Below are positions 27,092 through 35,762 of a stretch of 64,000 bases of DNA, piece by piece (position 1 is the first letter of the stretch; each line of letters starts with the position of its first letter). The DNA is taken from NCBI RefSeq assembly GCF_032598785.1, contig NZ_CP102984.1. One strand, written 5' to 3'. Source of the stretch: Terrisporobacter petrolearius. GTDB taxonomy: Bacteria; Bacillota; Clostridia; Peptostreptococcales; Peptostreptococcaceae. The notes below the pieces were generated by a model, which saw only the letters and a program-made list of their open reading frames with translations, was not told the DNA's origin and did no database searches. Made by a program: the position numbers and the translations under genes.

Positions 27092-28372
27092 TTGAAATTA
27101 GAATTAGGATATGTAAAGGTAAATGACATATGCTTTTCAGATGTTTCAAAAGTAGAAAATGGTGTTATCTATGTTAATAAGCAAGAATTAATAGACTTAT
27201 TAATGGAAGATGAAAATATTAAATCTGTTGAATTAGAGATTGCTAGACCGGGAGATAGTACACGTATAATGCCAGTTAAAGATGTAATAGAACCAAGGGT
27301 AAAGGTTGAAGGACTAGGAGGAATATTCCCAGGTATGATTAGTAAAGTTACTACTGTAGGTAGCGGAAAAACTAATGTACTTAAAGGTTCAGCGGTAGTT
27401 ACAACAGGTAAGATAGTTGGATTTCAAGAGGGTATTATTGATATGAGCGGCGAAGGTGCAAAATATACTCCATTTTCTAAGCTTTGTAACTTAGTAGTAG
27501 TTTGTGAGCCAATTGATGGATTAAAACAACATAACCATGAAGCAGCTTTAAGATTTGCAGGATATAAAGCAGCTATATACTTAGGAGAATTAGCTAAAGA
27601 TATAACTCCAGATGAAGTAGAAGTTTATGAAACAGATTCAATAATTGAAGGATACAAAAAATACCCAGAACTACCAAGAGTAGCTTATGTGTATATGCTT
27701 CAAACGCAAGGTTTATTACATGACACTTATGTATATGGTGTAGATGCTAAGAAAACAATATCTACTTTGATTTATCCAACAGAAGTAATGGACGGAGCGA
27801 TAGTAAGTGGTAACTGTGTTTCTGCATGTGACAAAAACACAACTTATCATCACGTAAACAACCCAGTTATTCATGATTTATTTGAAAAACATGGTAAAGA
27901 GTTAAACTTTGTTGGTGTAATAGTAACAAACGAGAATGTTTATCTTGCTGACAAAGAAAGATCTTCTAACTGGAGTGCTAAATTAGCAGAGTTCTTAGGA
28001 GTTGATGGTGTAATAATCAACGAAGAAGGATTTGGGAATCCAGACACTGACTTAATAATGAACTGTGAAAAGATAGAAGAAAAAGGAATAAAAACAGTAA
28101 TAATAACAGACGAATATGCAGGTAGGGATGGAAAATCTCAATCATTAGCTGATGCTGATCCTTTAGCAAATGCAGTTGTAACAGGAGGAAATGCAAACGA
28201 ATTAATTACACTTTCTCCAATGGATAAAGTAATAGGATATCCAGAGGTTGCAGATGTTATAGCTGGTGGATTTGACGGAAGTTTAAAACCAGACGGTTCA
28301 ATAGTTGCAGAACTTCAAGTTATTACAGGATCTACAAATGAAATAGGTTTCAATAAATTAAGTGCAAGATAG
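27092..28372 (+). CDS. grdE: Glycine reductase complex component B, GrdE proprotein (copy 1)
   Basis: A 426-residue proprotein of the alpha and beta subunits of protein B. Cys242 in VSGNCVSACDKNT is the site where the chain is cleaved and the cysteine becomes a pyruvoyl group that binds glycine as a Schiff base. The start is the TTG at 27092, since GGAGGTGA lies 5 bases before it. It is nearly identical to the second copy at 30960. It is controlled by the glycine riboswitch just upstream and followed after 19 bases by its partner grdB. Confidence 0.93.
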   Translation: MKLELGYVKVNDICFSDVSKVENGVIYVNKQELIDLLMEDENIKSVELEIARPGDSTRIMPVKDVIEPRVKVEGLGGIFPGMISKVTTVGSGKTNVLKGSAVVTTGKIVGFQEGIIDMSGEGAKYTPFSKLCNLVVVCEPIDGLKQHNHEAALRFAGYKAAIYLGELAKDITPDEVEVYETDSIIEGYKKYPELPRVAYVYMLQTQGLLHDTYVYGVDAKKTISTLIYPTEVMDGAIVSGNCVSACDKNTTYHHVNNPVIHDLFEKHGKELNFVGVIVTNENVYLADKERSSNWSAKLAEFLGVDGVIINEEGFGNPDTDLIMNCEKIEEKGIKTVIITDEYAGRDGKSQSLADADPLANAVVTGGNANELITLSPMDKVIGYPEVADVIAGGFDGSLKPDGSIVAELQVITGSTNEIGFNKLSAR

Positions 28373-28391
28373 GTAGAATGGGGGTTTGAAG

Positions 28392-29693
28392 ATGATAAAA
28401 GTTGTTCAATATATAAATCAATTTTTCGCACAAATAGGTGGGGAAGAAATGGCTCATGTTAAACCTGAAGTGAGAGATGGTATAGTAGGGCCAGGTGCTG
28501 CTTTTAATGCAGCATTTAAAGGAGAGGCTGAAATAGTAGCTACAGTAATATGTGGAGACTCTTATTTTAATGAAAATTTAGAAGAAGCTAAAAAAGTAGT
28601 TTTGGATATGGTTAAGGAGTATAATCCAGATGTATTTATAGCAGGACCAGCTTTTAACGCAGGTAGATATGGTGTTGCTTGTGGAACAATAGCTACTGCA
28701 GTTAAAGAAGAATTAGGAATACCTTCATTAACTGGTATGTATGTAGAAAACCCAGGAGCAGATATGTTCAAAGACAAAGTTTACATGGTACCAACAAAAA
28801 ACTCTGCAGTAGGTATGAGAGATGCTGTTAAAGTTATGGCACCTCTCGCTCTTAAACTGGCAAAGAGAGAAGGAATAGGTGCATCTATTGAAGATGGATA
28901 TATGCCAAATGGTATAAGAAAAAATTTCTTTGACAAAGAAAGAGGATCTAAGAGAGCAGTAAATATGCTTATCAAAAAATTAAAAGATGAAAAATTTACA
29001 ACTGAGTATCCAATGCCTGATTTTGATAGAGTAGCTCCAAATGTAGCAATTAAGGACTTATCTAAAGCTAAGATAGCTCTTGTTACTTCTGGAGGTATAG
29101 TTCCAAAAGGAAATCCAGATCATATAGAATCTTCAAGTGCATCAAAATATGGTAAATACGATTTAGAAGGATTTAAAATATTAAGTAGCGCAGATCATCA
29201 GACCGCTCATGGTGGATATGACCCAGTTTATGCCAACGATGATCCAAATAGAGTATTACCTGTGGATGTGATGAGAGAGTTTGTTGAGAAAGGTGTAATA
29301 GGAGAACTTCATAGATATTATTATGCAACAGTAGGAAATGGAACTTCAGTGGCTAATGCAAAAGGATTTGCGGCAAAATATGCAGAGGAATTGAAGTGTG
29401 ATGGCGTTGACGCTGTAATTCTAACTAGTACGTGAGGCACTTGTACTCGTTGCGGAGCAACGATGGTAAAAGAAATAGAAAGAGCTGGAATACCAGTAGT
29501 ACACATGTGTACAGTAGTACCTATTTCTTTAACAGTTGGAGCTAATAGAATAGTACCAACTATAGCAATACCTCATCCTCTTGGAAATCCAGCACTACCA
29601 TTGGAAGAAGAAAAGAAAATAAGAAGAAATCTTATAACAAAAGCTTTTAAAGCATTACAAACTGAAATAGAAGATCAAACTGTATTCGAATAA
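28392..29693 (+). CDS. grdB: Glycine reductase complex component B, selenoprotein GrdB (copy 1)
   Basis: A 433-residue protein read through an in-frame UGA at 29433-29435 (Sec348) in TST-U-GTCTRCGATM. Sequence after the UGA continues in frame with full family homology to the end, so the UGA is selenocysteine and not a frameshift. Sec attacks the glycine-pyruvoyl adduct and passes a carboxymethyl group to GrdA. ATG 28392 follows GGGGG. An early motif is VVQYINQFFAQIGGEE. It works with GrdE encoded just upstream. Confidence 0.93.
29433..29462 (+). promoter_or_regulatory. Selenocysteine UGA and SECIS-like hairpin of grdB copy 1
   Basis: The UGA is followed 12 bases later by CGTTGC-GGA-GCAACG, a perfect 6-bp stem with a 3-base loop. 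The position fits a bacterial SECIS element that recruits SelB; SelB recognition was not tested. Confidence 0.65.
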
Positions 29694-29704
29694 AACTTAA
29701 ATCA

Positions 29705-29755
29705 TGTTTACATTGGGCAATATCTTAACTACTTGCCATGCTCAATGTAAACATA
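29705..29755. repeat. Inverted repeat between grdB copy 1 and the grdA remnant
   Basis: ATGTTTACATTG pairs with CAATGTAAACAT, with inner GGCA/TGCC pairing. No T-run follows. It occupies the junction where grdA sequence was lost; it may stabilise the 3' end or mark the deletion. Confidence 0.6.
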
Positions 29756-29773
29756 TAAAAATAAAATTTAGAT

Positions 29774-29943
29774 CAGGAGTCCAGTTAGGACTTCAAGTAT
29801 ATCATGCTTGTGAACCGGAAATAAAAAAAGAATTTGAACTAAATGTATATGATGATCAAATAGGGATGATGGAAATGGTACTTGATGTGGACGATATAGT
29901 TAATGAAATGACTACTATAAGAGAGCAATTTTGTAAGTACTAA
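29774..29943 (+). pseudogene. C-terminal remnant of grdA
   Basis: The frame reads SGVQLGLQVYHACEPEIKKE and continues to IREQFCKY before TAA, matching residues ~101-156 of the intact GrdA at 35267. The first two-thirds, including the selenocysteine, are missing, and the region before it is an unrelated inverted repeat. It cannot encode a working protein A. It shows that the upstream grdE-grdB copy came from duplication of a segment reaching into grdA. Confidence 0.88.
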
Positions 29944-30179
29944 AAGTTGAAAATAAAAGGTTATAAATAGTCATTCTTAACATATAAATTAATAAATATG
30001 AAAAAAAATAAATATATTGAAAAATATAAAAAAACTTGTTGCTTATTATAGAGATAATTAATTATAATCTAATTAAAATAGAAAAAAGTTATAAATAAAT
30101 AGAAACTTTAAATGAATGAATAATAAGACCATTATTATATTGCACAATAATTAGAATAATACAATTATTATATTAAGGA

Positions 30180-30413
30180 TGACTATTACGGGAGAGACTT
30201 GTAAAAAAGCGCCGAAGGAATAAGCCAACATTAAGCGGATGTTGGTGATGATCTCAGGCAAAAGGACCGTAGTACGACTTAACTCTGGAAAGCAAGACAT
30301 CATTAAGTTTAATCTATAAATATATGCACCGAAGGGGCAACTCTATGCAATCTATGCAAATAGAGGAAAACTCTCAGGTTAAATACAGAGCAGAAAGCTA
30401 GGGGCTTTCTGCT
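30180..30413 (+). ncRNA. Tandem glycine riboswitch 2 with terminator
   Basis: The same two-aptamer architecture as riboswitch 1: CGGGAGAGACTTG, GCCGAAGGAATAAG, ATCTCAGGCAAAAGGACCG, AACTCTGGAAAGC, GCACCGAAGGGGCAACTC and AAACTCTCAGGTTAAATACAG. The terminator stem AGCAGAAAGC/GCTTTCTGCT (30389-30413) is one pair longer than in copy 1, but its tail is only ATTTTATTG. It controls the main glycine reductase operon starting with grdX. Bases 29944-30179 are AT-rich with no gene seen. Confidence 0.93.
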
Positions 30414-30454
30414 ATTTTATTGCAAAAAAATAGAACTGTTCTGGGGGGTATAAA

Positions 30455-30817
30455 ATGATAATAACTAACAATAATAAAGTATATGAAAAATACAAAAGTG
30501 ATTATAAGGTTTATTATAAGGAATGTTCTTTTAAAGAAATCTTACTTTATGTAAGAGATAGAATTCATGAAGGACATATACTGTTAACTCACCCTCTGTC
30601 TAGTAGCATAAAACCAAATGAAACTCCATATAAATCAGTCCTAATATCTGATTATAAAGAATCCCTAGATTATAAATCTTTGACAATTATTGAAAATGCA
30701 ATTTTAACATATGACAAATTTAAAAAAGATAAAGATTACACTGTTGAATTAACCAATAGAATAGTAGATGATTTTAAAATTGTAGATTTATCAATAATTG
30801 AAAACGCCCTCAAGTAA
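30455..30817 (+). CDS. grdX: GrdX protein
   Basis: A 120-residue small soluble protein. The HEGHILLTHPLSSSIKPNETP core and its place at the head of the operon match the GrdX family found in glycine reductase loci. Its role is unknown; regulation or assembly has been assumed. A GGGGGG site precedes the ATG. It lies 41 bases after the riboswitch terminator and has no counterpart in the upstream duplicate. Confidence 0.85.
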   Translation: MIITNNNKVYEKYKSDYKVYYKECSFKEILLYVRDRIHEGHILLTHPLSSSIKPNETPYKSVLISDYKESLDYKSLTIIENAILTYDKFKKDKDYTVELTNRIVDDFKIVDLSIIENALK

Positions 30818-30959
30818 ATAGAGCATATTTAGCATAATTTGTCATTCCATAGAAATAGTAATATGTTTTAATAGCACTTATTTTGTGCTTTTAAATAAAT
30901 ACCTAGTTCAAGTAAATAAAATTTTTGTAAGTCAAATAAAATTTTTGGAGGTGATTTTT

Positions 30960-32240
30960 TTGAAATTAGAATTAGGATATGTAAAAATTAAAGACATATG
31001 TTTTTCTGATGTTTCAAAAGTGGAAGATGGAGTAATTTATGTTAATAAGCAAGAGTTAATTGACTTATTAATGGAAGATGAGAATATCAAATCAGTAGAT
31101 TTAGAAATAGCAAAACCAGGGGATAGTATTCGTATTATGCCAGTTAAAGACGTTATAGAGCCAAGAGTTAAAGTTGAAGGGCCAGGAGGAATATTCCCTG
31201 GCATGATGAATAAGGTAACAACAGTGGGCTCGGGAAAAACTAATGTACTTAAAGGTTCTGCTGTAGTAACAACAGGGAAAATAGTAGGTTTCCAAGAAGG
31301 AATAATAGATATGAGTGGAGAAGGGGCTAAATACACACCTTTCTCAGGGTTAAATAACTTAGTAGTAGTTTGTGAACCAGTAGATGGTTTAAAGCAACAT
31401 AATCACGAAGAAGCTGTAAGATATGCTGGATATAAGGCAGCTATATACTTAGGAGAGTTAGCTAAAGACATAACTCCAGATGAAGTAGGAGTTTATGAAA
31501 CAGATTCAATAATTGAAGGATACAAAAAATACCCAGAACTGCCAAGAGTAGCTTATGTGTATATGCTTCAAACTCAAGGATTATTACATGACACTTATGT
31601 TTATGGAGTAGATGCTAAGAAAACTATATCTACTTTAATAAATCCAACTGAAATAATGGATGGAGCAGTAGTAAGTGGTAACTGTGTTTCTGCATGTGAT
31701 AAAAACACAACTTATCATCACTTAAATAACCCAGTTATACATGATTTATTTGAAAAGCATGGTAAAGAATTAAACTTTGTAGGGGTGATCCTTACTAATG
31801 AAAACGTTTATCTTGCTGACAAAGAGAGATCTTCTAACTGGAGTGCCAAACTAGCAGAATTCTTAGGAGTTGATGGTGTAGTTATAACTCAAGAAGGATT
31901 TGGTAACCCAGATACAGACTTAATAATGAACTGTAAGAAGATAGAAGAAAAAGGAATAAAAACAGTTATAGTTACAGATGAGTATGCTGGTAGAGATGGA
32001 AAATCTCAATCATTAGCAGATGCGGATCCTTTAGCAAATGCAGTTGTAACAGGAGGTAATGCAAATGAAGTTGTTACTCTTCCTCCAATGGATAAAGTAA
32101 TAGGATATCCAGAAGTTGCAGATGTTATAGCTGGTGGGTTTGATGGAAGTTTACAACCAGATGGATCAATAGTTGCAGAGCTTCAAGTAATAACTGGAGC
32201 TACTAATGAACTTGGATTTAATAAATTAAGTGCAAGATAG
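30960..32240 (+). CDS. grdE: Glycine reductase complex component B, GrdE proprotein (copy 2)
   Basis: A 426-residue proprotein that closely matches copy 1, with the pyruvoyl-forming Cys242 in SGNCVSACDKNT and the same TTG start after GGAGGTGAT. Differences are scattered and conservative (for example PGG for LGG near residue 76, VTLPPM for ITLSPM). The reading frame extends upstream to 30885, but the ribosome site and the copy 1 match place the start at 30960. It follows grdX and precedes grdB copy 2 by 17 bases. Confidence 0.93.
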   Translation: MKLELGYVKIKDICFSDVSKVEDGVIYVNKQELIDLLMEDENIKSVDLEIAKPGDSIRIMPVKDVIEPRVKVEGPGGIFPGMMNKVTTVGSGKTNVLKGSAVVTTGKIVGFQEGIIDMSGEGAKYTPFSGLNNLVVVCEPVDGLKQHNHEEAVRYAGYKAAIYLGELAKDITPDEVGVYETDSIIEGYKKYPELPRVAYVYMLQTQGLLHDTYVYGVDAKKTISTLINPTEIMDGAVVSGNCVSACDKNTTYHHLNNPVIHDLFEKHGKELNFVGVILTNENVYLADKERSSNWSAKLAEFLGVDGVVITQEGFGNPDTDLIMNCKKIEEKGIKTVIVTDEYAGRDGKSQSLADADPLANAVVTGGNANEVVTLPPMDKVIGYPEVADVIAGGFDGSLQPDGSIVAELQVITGATNELGFNKLSAR

Positions 32241-32257
32241 TGAGAGGGGGTTTGAAG

Positions 32258-33559
32258 ATGATAAAAGTCGTTCAATATATAAATCAATTTTTCGCACAAA
32301 TAGGTGGAGAAGAAATGGCTCATGTTAAGCCTGAAGTAAGAGAAGGTATAGTAGGGCCAGGTGTTGCTTTCAACGCAGCATTTAAAGGAGAAGCTGAAAT
32401 AGTAGCTACTGTAATATGTGGTGACTCTTATTTCAATGAAAACTTAGAAGAAGCTAAAAAAGTAGTTTTAGAAATGGTTAAAAAATATAACCCAGATATA
32501 TTTATAGCTGGACCAGCATTTAATGCAGGTAGATACGGTGTTGCTTGTGGTACTATAGCTACAGCTGTACAAGATGAGTTAGGGATACCATCTTTAACAG
32601 GTATGTATATAGAAAATCCAGGTGCTGATATGTTCAAACAAAAAGTTTATATGGTACCAACTAGGAACTCTGCAGTAGGTATGAGAGACGCGGTTAAAGT
32701 TATGGCACCTCTTGCACTTAAATTAGGCAAAAAGGAACCTATAGGAGCATCAAAAGAAGAAGGATATATGCCAAATGGTGTAAGAAAGAACTTCTTTGAT
32801 AGTGACAGAGGATCTAAGAGAGCTGTAGATATGCTAATTAAAAAGTTAAAAGGAAAAGAGTTTACTACTGAATACCCAATGCCTAATTTCGATAGAGTAG
32901 AGCCGAACAAGGCTATTGTTGATTTAAGTAGTGCTAAAATAGCTTTAGTTACTTCTGGAGGTATAGTTCCAAAAGGAAATCCAGATCATATAGAATCTTC
33001 AAGTGCTTCTAAATATGGCAAATACGATATAGGTTCATTCAAACATTTAAGTAGTGTTGATCATGAAACTGCTCATGGTGGATATGACCCAGTTTATGCA
33101 AATGAAGAGCCAGACAGAGTTTTACCAGTAGATGTTCTTAGAGAATTTGAAGAACAAGGTGTAATAGGAAGTTTACATCAGTACTTCTATACAACTGTTG
33201 GTAACGGGACTGCAGTTGCAAATGCTAAGAAGTATGCTGGTGAAATAGCTAAAGAATTAGTTGCAGATGGTGTAAATGCTGTAATCTTAACTTCTACGTG
33301 AGGTACTTGTACTCGTTGCGGTGCAACGATGGTAAAAGAAATAGAAAGAGCTGGAATACCAGTAGTACACATGTGTACAGTAGTTCCTATTTCTTTAACA
33401 GTTGGAGCTAACAGAATAGTGCCAACTATAGCTATACCTCATCCTCTTGGAAATCCAGCATTATCATTAGATGAAGAAAAGAAAATAAGAAAAGAGTTAG
33501 TTACAAAAGCATTAAAAGCTTTACAAACTGAAGTTGAAGACCAAACTGTATTTGAATAA
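32258..33559 (+). CDS. grdB: Glycine reductase complex component B, selenoprotein GrdB (copy 2)
   Basis: A 433-residue selenoprotein with in-frame UGA at 33299-33301 (Sec348) in the same TST-U-GTCTRCGATM context. It is very similar to copy 1 over its whole length. The UGA is the catalytic selenocysteine of protein B. AGGGGG precedes ATG 32258; the GTG at 32240 overlaps the grdE stop and is less likely. It is followed by a repeat-filled spacer and then trxB. Confidence 0.93.
33299..33328 (+). promoter_or_regulatory. Selenocysteine UGA and SECIS-like hairpin of grdB copy 2
   Basis: CGTTGC-GGT-GCAACG begins 12 bases after the UGA. The stem equals that of copy 1; the loop is GGT, containing the GU typical of SECIS apical loops, where copy 1 has GGA. 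Confidence 0.65.
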
Positions 33560-33572
33560 AAACTCGATTTGC

Positions 33573-33680
33573 TTGAGCGACGTGTAGGTGAAACACTTCA
33601 TGTGGGCAACAAGATGATGACTTTACCACTTTAAGCTACTGCGTGGGCGCTATGAAATTTTAGGCAACCTTGTTGCTCAA
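33573..33680 (+). repeat. Dispersed hairpin repeat, copy R3 (long form)
   Basis: The ends TTGAGCGAC and GTTGCTCAA are complementary (one G-T pair). Inside are TAGGTGAAACACTTCATG, then GTGGGCGCTATGAAATTTTA and GGCAACCTTG. The right half matches R5 and the minus strand of R2 and R6. It fills the grdB2-trxB spacer. Confidence 0.7.
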
Positions 33681-33729
33681 ATTCAAGATTTTAGAATCTA
33701 AAAATTTTATAATATGGGATGGGGATATA

Positions 33730-34668
33730 ATGAATAAAATATATGATGTTATTGTCATAGGAGGAGGTCCAGCAGGACTTTCAGCTGCATTATATGCAGG
33801 AAGAGCAAGACTTAGTACTTTAGTATTAGAAAAGAAAAAAGAAGGTGGTCAAATAGCATTAACATCTGAGGTAGAAAACTATCCAGGATGTTTAGAAGGC
33901 GAATCAGGACCATCGTTAATTGAAAGAATGTATAAACAAGTATTACACTTTGGCGCTGAATTTGCTATTGATAGTATAGAATCAGTTAATTTAGAAGGTT
34001 CAGTAAAAGAACTAAAAGGTAAAAAAGACACTTATCAAGCTAAAACTGTAATAATAGCTACAGGTGCATCATCAAGACCAATAGGTTGTGCAAATGAAAA
34101 AGAATATATAGGAAAAGGTGTATCATATTGTGCTACATGTGATGGATCCTTCTTTGAAGATTTTGATATATATGTAGTTGGTGGTGGAGACACAGCAGTT
34201 GAAGAAGCAATGTTTTTAACTAAGTTTGGAAGAAGTGTAACAATAATACACAGAAGAGATGAACTTAGAGCGGCTAAATATATACAAGATAAAGCATTTA
34301 AAAATCCTAAGATGAAGTTTATGTGGGATACAGTAGTTAAAGAGGTATCAGGAGATGGAATATTAAGTACTATGGTTGTTGAAAATGTGAAAACAGGTGA
34401 ATTAACAACTATAGAAGCTGACGAAGAAGATATGACATTTGGACTATTCGGATTCGTTGGTTATGTTCCAAAAACAGATATGTTTAAAGATATGTTAACT
34501 ATGGAAAAAGGTTATATAGTAACTGATGAAAATATGAAAACGAATATAGACGGAGTATTTGCTGTAGGAGATGTTAGAGTTAAGTCTCTAAGACAAGTGG
34601 TAACTGCGGCAGCAGACGGTGCTATAGCAGCTGTTCAAGCTGAAAAATATATAGAAAATTTGTGCTAA
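33730..34668 (+). CDS. trxB: Thioredoxin reductase of the glycine reductase operon
   Basis: A 312-residue flavoprotein. FAD-binding GGGPAGLSAALYAGRAR opens it, the redox pair is in SYCATCDGSFF (CATC, ~residue 135), the second nucleotide site is VVGGGDTAVEEA, and GVFAVGDVR lies near the C-terminus. It reduces the thioredoxin encoded next, which regenerates protein A after each turnover. ATG 33730 is the natural start; the upstream ATG at 33670 lies just beyond repeat R3. Confidence 0.93.
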   Translation: MNKIYDVIVIGGGPAGLSAALYAGRARLSTLVLEKKKEGGQIALTSEVENYPGCLEGESGPSLIERMYKQVLHFGAEFAIDSIESVNLEGSVKELKGKKDTYQAKTVIIATGASSRPIGCANEKEYIGKGVSYCATCDGSFFEDFDIYVVGGGDTAVEEAMFLTKFGRSVTIIHRRDELRAAKYIQDKAFKNPKMKFMWDTVVKEVSGDGILSTMVVENVKTGELTTIEADEEDMTFGLFGFVGYVPKTDMFKDMLTMEKGYIVTDENMKTNIDGVFAVGDVRVKSLRQVVTAAADGAIAAVQAEKYIENLC

Positions 34669-34743
34669 TTGAGGTAAGGAGCTGTCTTTAAGACACATGT
34701 GGGCGAATTATTTTGCTTCGCTACAGACAACCACCTTGATTAA
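34669..34743 (+). repeat. Dispersed hairpin repeat, copy R4
   Basis: It shares GTGGGCG...GACAACCACCTTG with R3 and R5. The hairpin GCGAATTATTTTGCTTCGC is nested between TTGAGGT and ACCTTGA ends, with GTCTTTAAGAC on the left side. It fills the whole trxB-trxA spacer up to the ribosome site. Confidence 0.6.
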
Positions 34744-34762
34744 ATAAAAAGGAGGTAAAAAA

Positions 34763-35080
34763 ATGTTAGTAGTAGATAAAAATACTTTTAAAACAGAGGT
34801 CCTTGAAAATGAAGGATATGTATTAGTAGATTTCTTTGGCGATGGATGTGAACCATGTGCAGCTTTAATGCCTACAGTTGAGGCTTTAAGTGAAAAATAT
34901 GGAGAACAATTAAAGTTCACTAAATTAAATACAACTAAAGCAAGAAGACTTGCTATAAGTGAGAAAATATTAGGTTTACCAGTTATTGCCATATATAAAG
35001 ATGGAGCTAAAGTTGAAGAAGTTGTTAAAGAAGATGCAACTGAGGAAAACATCGAAGCAATGATTAAAAAATATCTATAA
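34763..35080 (+). CDS. trxA: Thioredoxin with GCEPC active site
   Basis: A 105-residue thioredoxin. The usual WCGPC active site is replaced by GCEPC in FFGDGCEPCAALMPTVEAL (Cys ~29 and 32). The cis-Pro loop is GLPVIAIYKDG. Non-canonical GCxPC sites are typical of thioredoxins in glycine reductase operons, where they reduce protein A. An AAGGAGG site precedes the ATG. It lies between trxB and grdA and is flanked on both sides by copies of the hairpin repeat. Confidence 0.93.
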   Translation: MLVVDKNTFKTEVLENEGYVLVDFFGDGCEPCAALMPTVEALSEKYGEQLKFTKLNTTKARRLAISEKILGLPVIAIYKDGAKVEEVVKEDATEENIEAMIKKYL

Positions 35081-35082
35081 AA

Positions 35083-35166
35083 TTGGCTATGCTCATAGAT
35101 CCAACGATTTCTCTTTGAGCCACGTGTGGGCGTTATGAAATTTCAGATAACGACCTTGCTTAGGAT
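35083..35166 (+). repeat. Dispersed hairpin repeat, copy R5
   Basis: TTTGAGCCACGTGTGGGCG followed by the hairpin CGTTATGAAATTTCAGATAACG and ACCTTGCTTAGG. The left side has TTGGCTATGCTCA. It matches the minus strand of R6 (GAGCCACGGTGTGGCCG). It occupies the first half of the trxA-grdA spacer; 35167-35256 is AT-rich leader with no gene seen. Confidence 0.68.
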
Positions 35167-35266
35167 ATTTATAAAAAATTAGTTTATAAGGATGATGGAT
35201 GTGTGACGGTAAATTAGTTATATGTCTGTTGTTAAAATAAAAAAATAAGGACAGGAGGTATTTCTA

Positions 35267-35737
35267 ATGAGTATATTAGAAAATAAGAAAGTCATCATAA
35301 TAGGTGACAGAGATGGTATTCCTGGTCCAGCAATAGAAGAATGTGTTAAGACAGCTGGTGGAGAGGTTGTTTTCTCTTCAACTGAATGCTTTGTCTGAAC
35401 TGCTGCTGGAGCAATGGACCTAGAAAACCAAAAAAGAGTAAAAGAATTTGCTGAAGAATTTGGTTGTGAAAATGTTGTTGTTATGTTAGGTGCTGCAGAA
35501 GGTGAAGCTGCAGGACTTGCTGCAGAAACTGTAACTGCAGGAGACCCAACATATGCAGGTCCATTGACAGGAGTCCAGTTAGGACTTCAAGTATACCATG
35601 CTTGTGAGCCACAAGTAAAAGAAGAATTTGATGCTAGTGTTTATGATGAGCAAATAGGTATGATGGAAATGGTATTAGATGTTGATGATATAGTAGGTGA
35701 AATGTCATCTATAAGAGAACAATTCTGTAAATATTAA
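35267..35737 (+). CDS. grdA: Glycine reductase selenoprotein A
   Basis: A 156-residue selenoprotein. The in-frame UGA at 35396-35398 is Sec44 in the invariant context CFV-U-TAAGAMDLENQ. It carries the carboxymethyl-selenoether between proteins B and C and is shared by all substrate-specific B proteins. GACAGGAGG lies before ATG 35267. A GCTGCT-GGAGCA stem-loop after the UGA could be the SECIS. This is the only intact grdA in the window; a C-terminal remnant lies at 29774-29943. Confidence 0.94.
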
Positions 35738-35762
35738 GAAAATCTACAAAGATTAAAATAAT

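Noticed and set aside
29433..29435. In-frame stop splitting grdB copy 1 into two frames
   Set aside because: The frame continues with full homology and the UGA sits at the known selenocysteine site; the same occurs at 33299 in copy 2.
27092..29693. Upstream grdE-grdB pair as sarcosine or betaine reductase (grdG/F or grdI/H)
   Set aside because: It is almost identical to the pair in the glycine operon and is itself under a glycine riboswitch, so glycine specificity is far more likely.
29704..29773. N-terminal part of a 79-residue frame over the grdA remnant
   Set aside because: The first ~23 codons come from an inverted repeat, have no ribosome site and no homology; only 29774-29943 resembles GrdA.
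26600..30460. Sigma-54 promoter for the grd genes, given rpoN in the window
   Set aside because: No convincing TGGCAC-N5-TTGC element was seen ahead of either riboswitch, and no enhancer-binding regulator gene is present.
30885..30959. 25-residue N-terminal extension of grdE copy 2
   Set aside because: The ribosome site GGAGGTGAT lies inside the extension and copy 1 starts at the equivalent TTG.
34669..35166. Repeats R4 and R5 as simple Rho-independent terminators
   Set aside because: They have no T-run, lie inside an operon, and share sequence with copies at unrelated loci.
35396..35398. In-frame stop in grdA suggesting a broken gene
   Set aside because: The context CFV-U-TAAGAMDLENQ is the invariant selenocysteine site of protein A.
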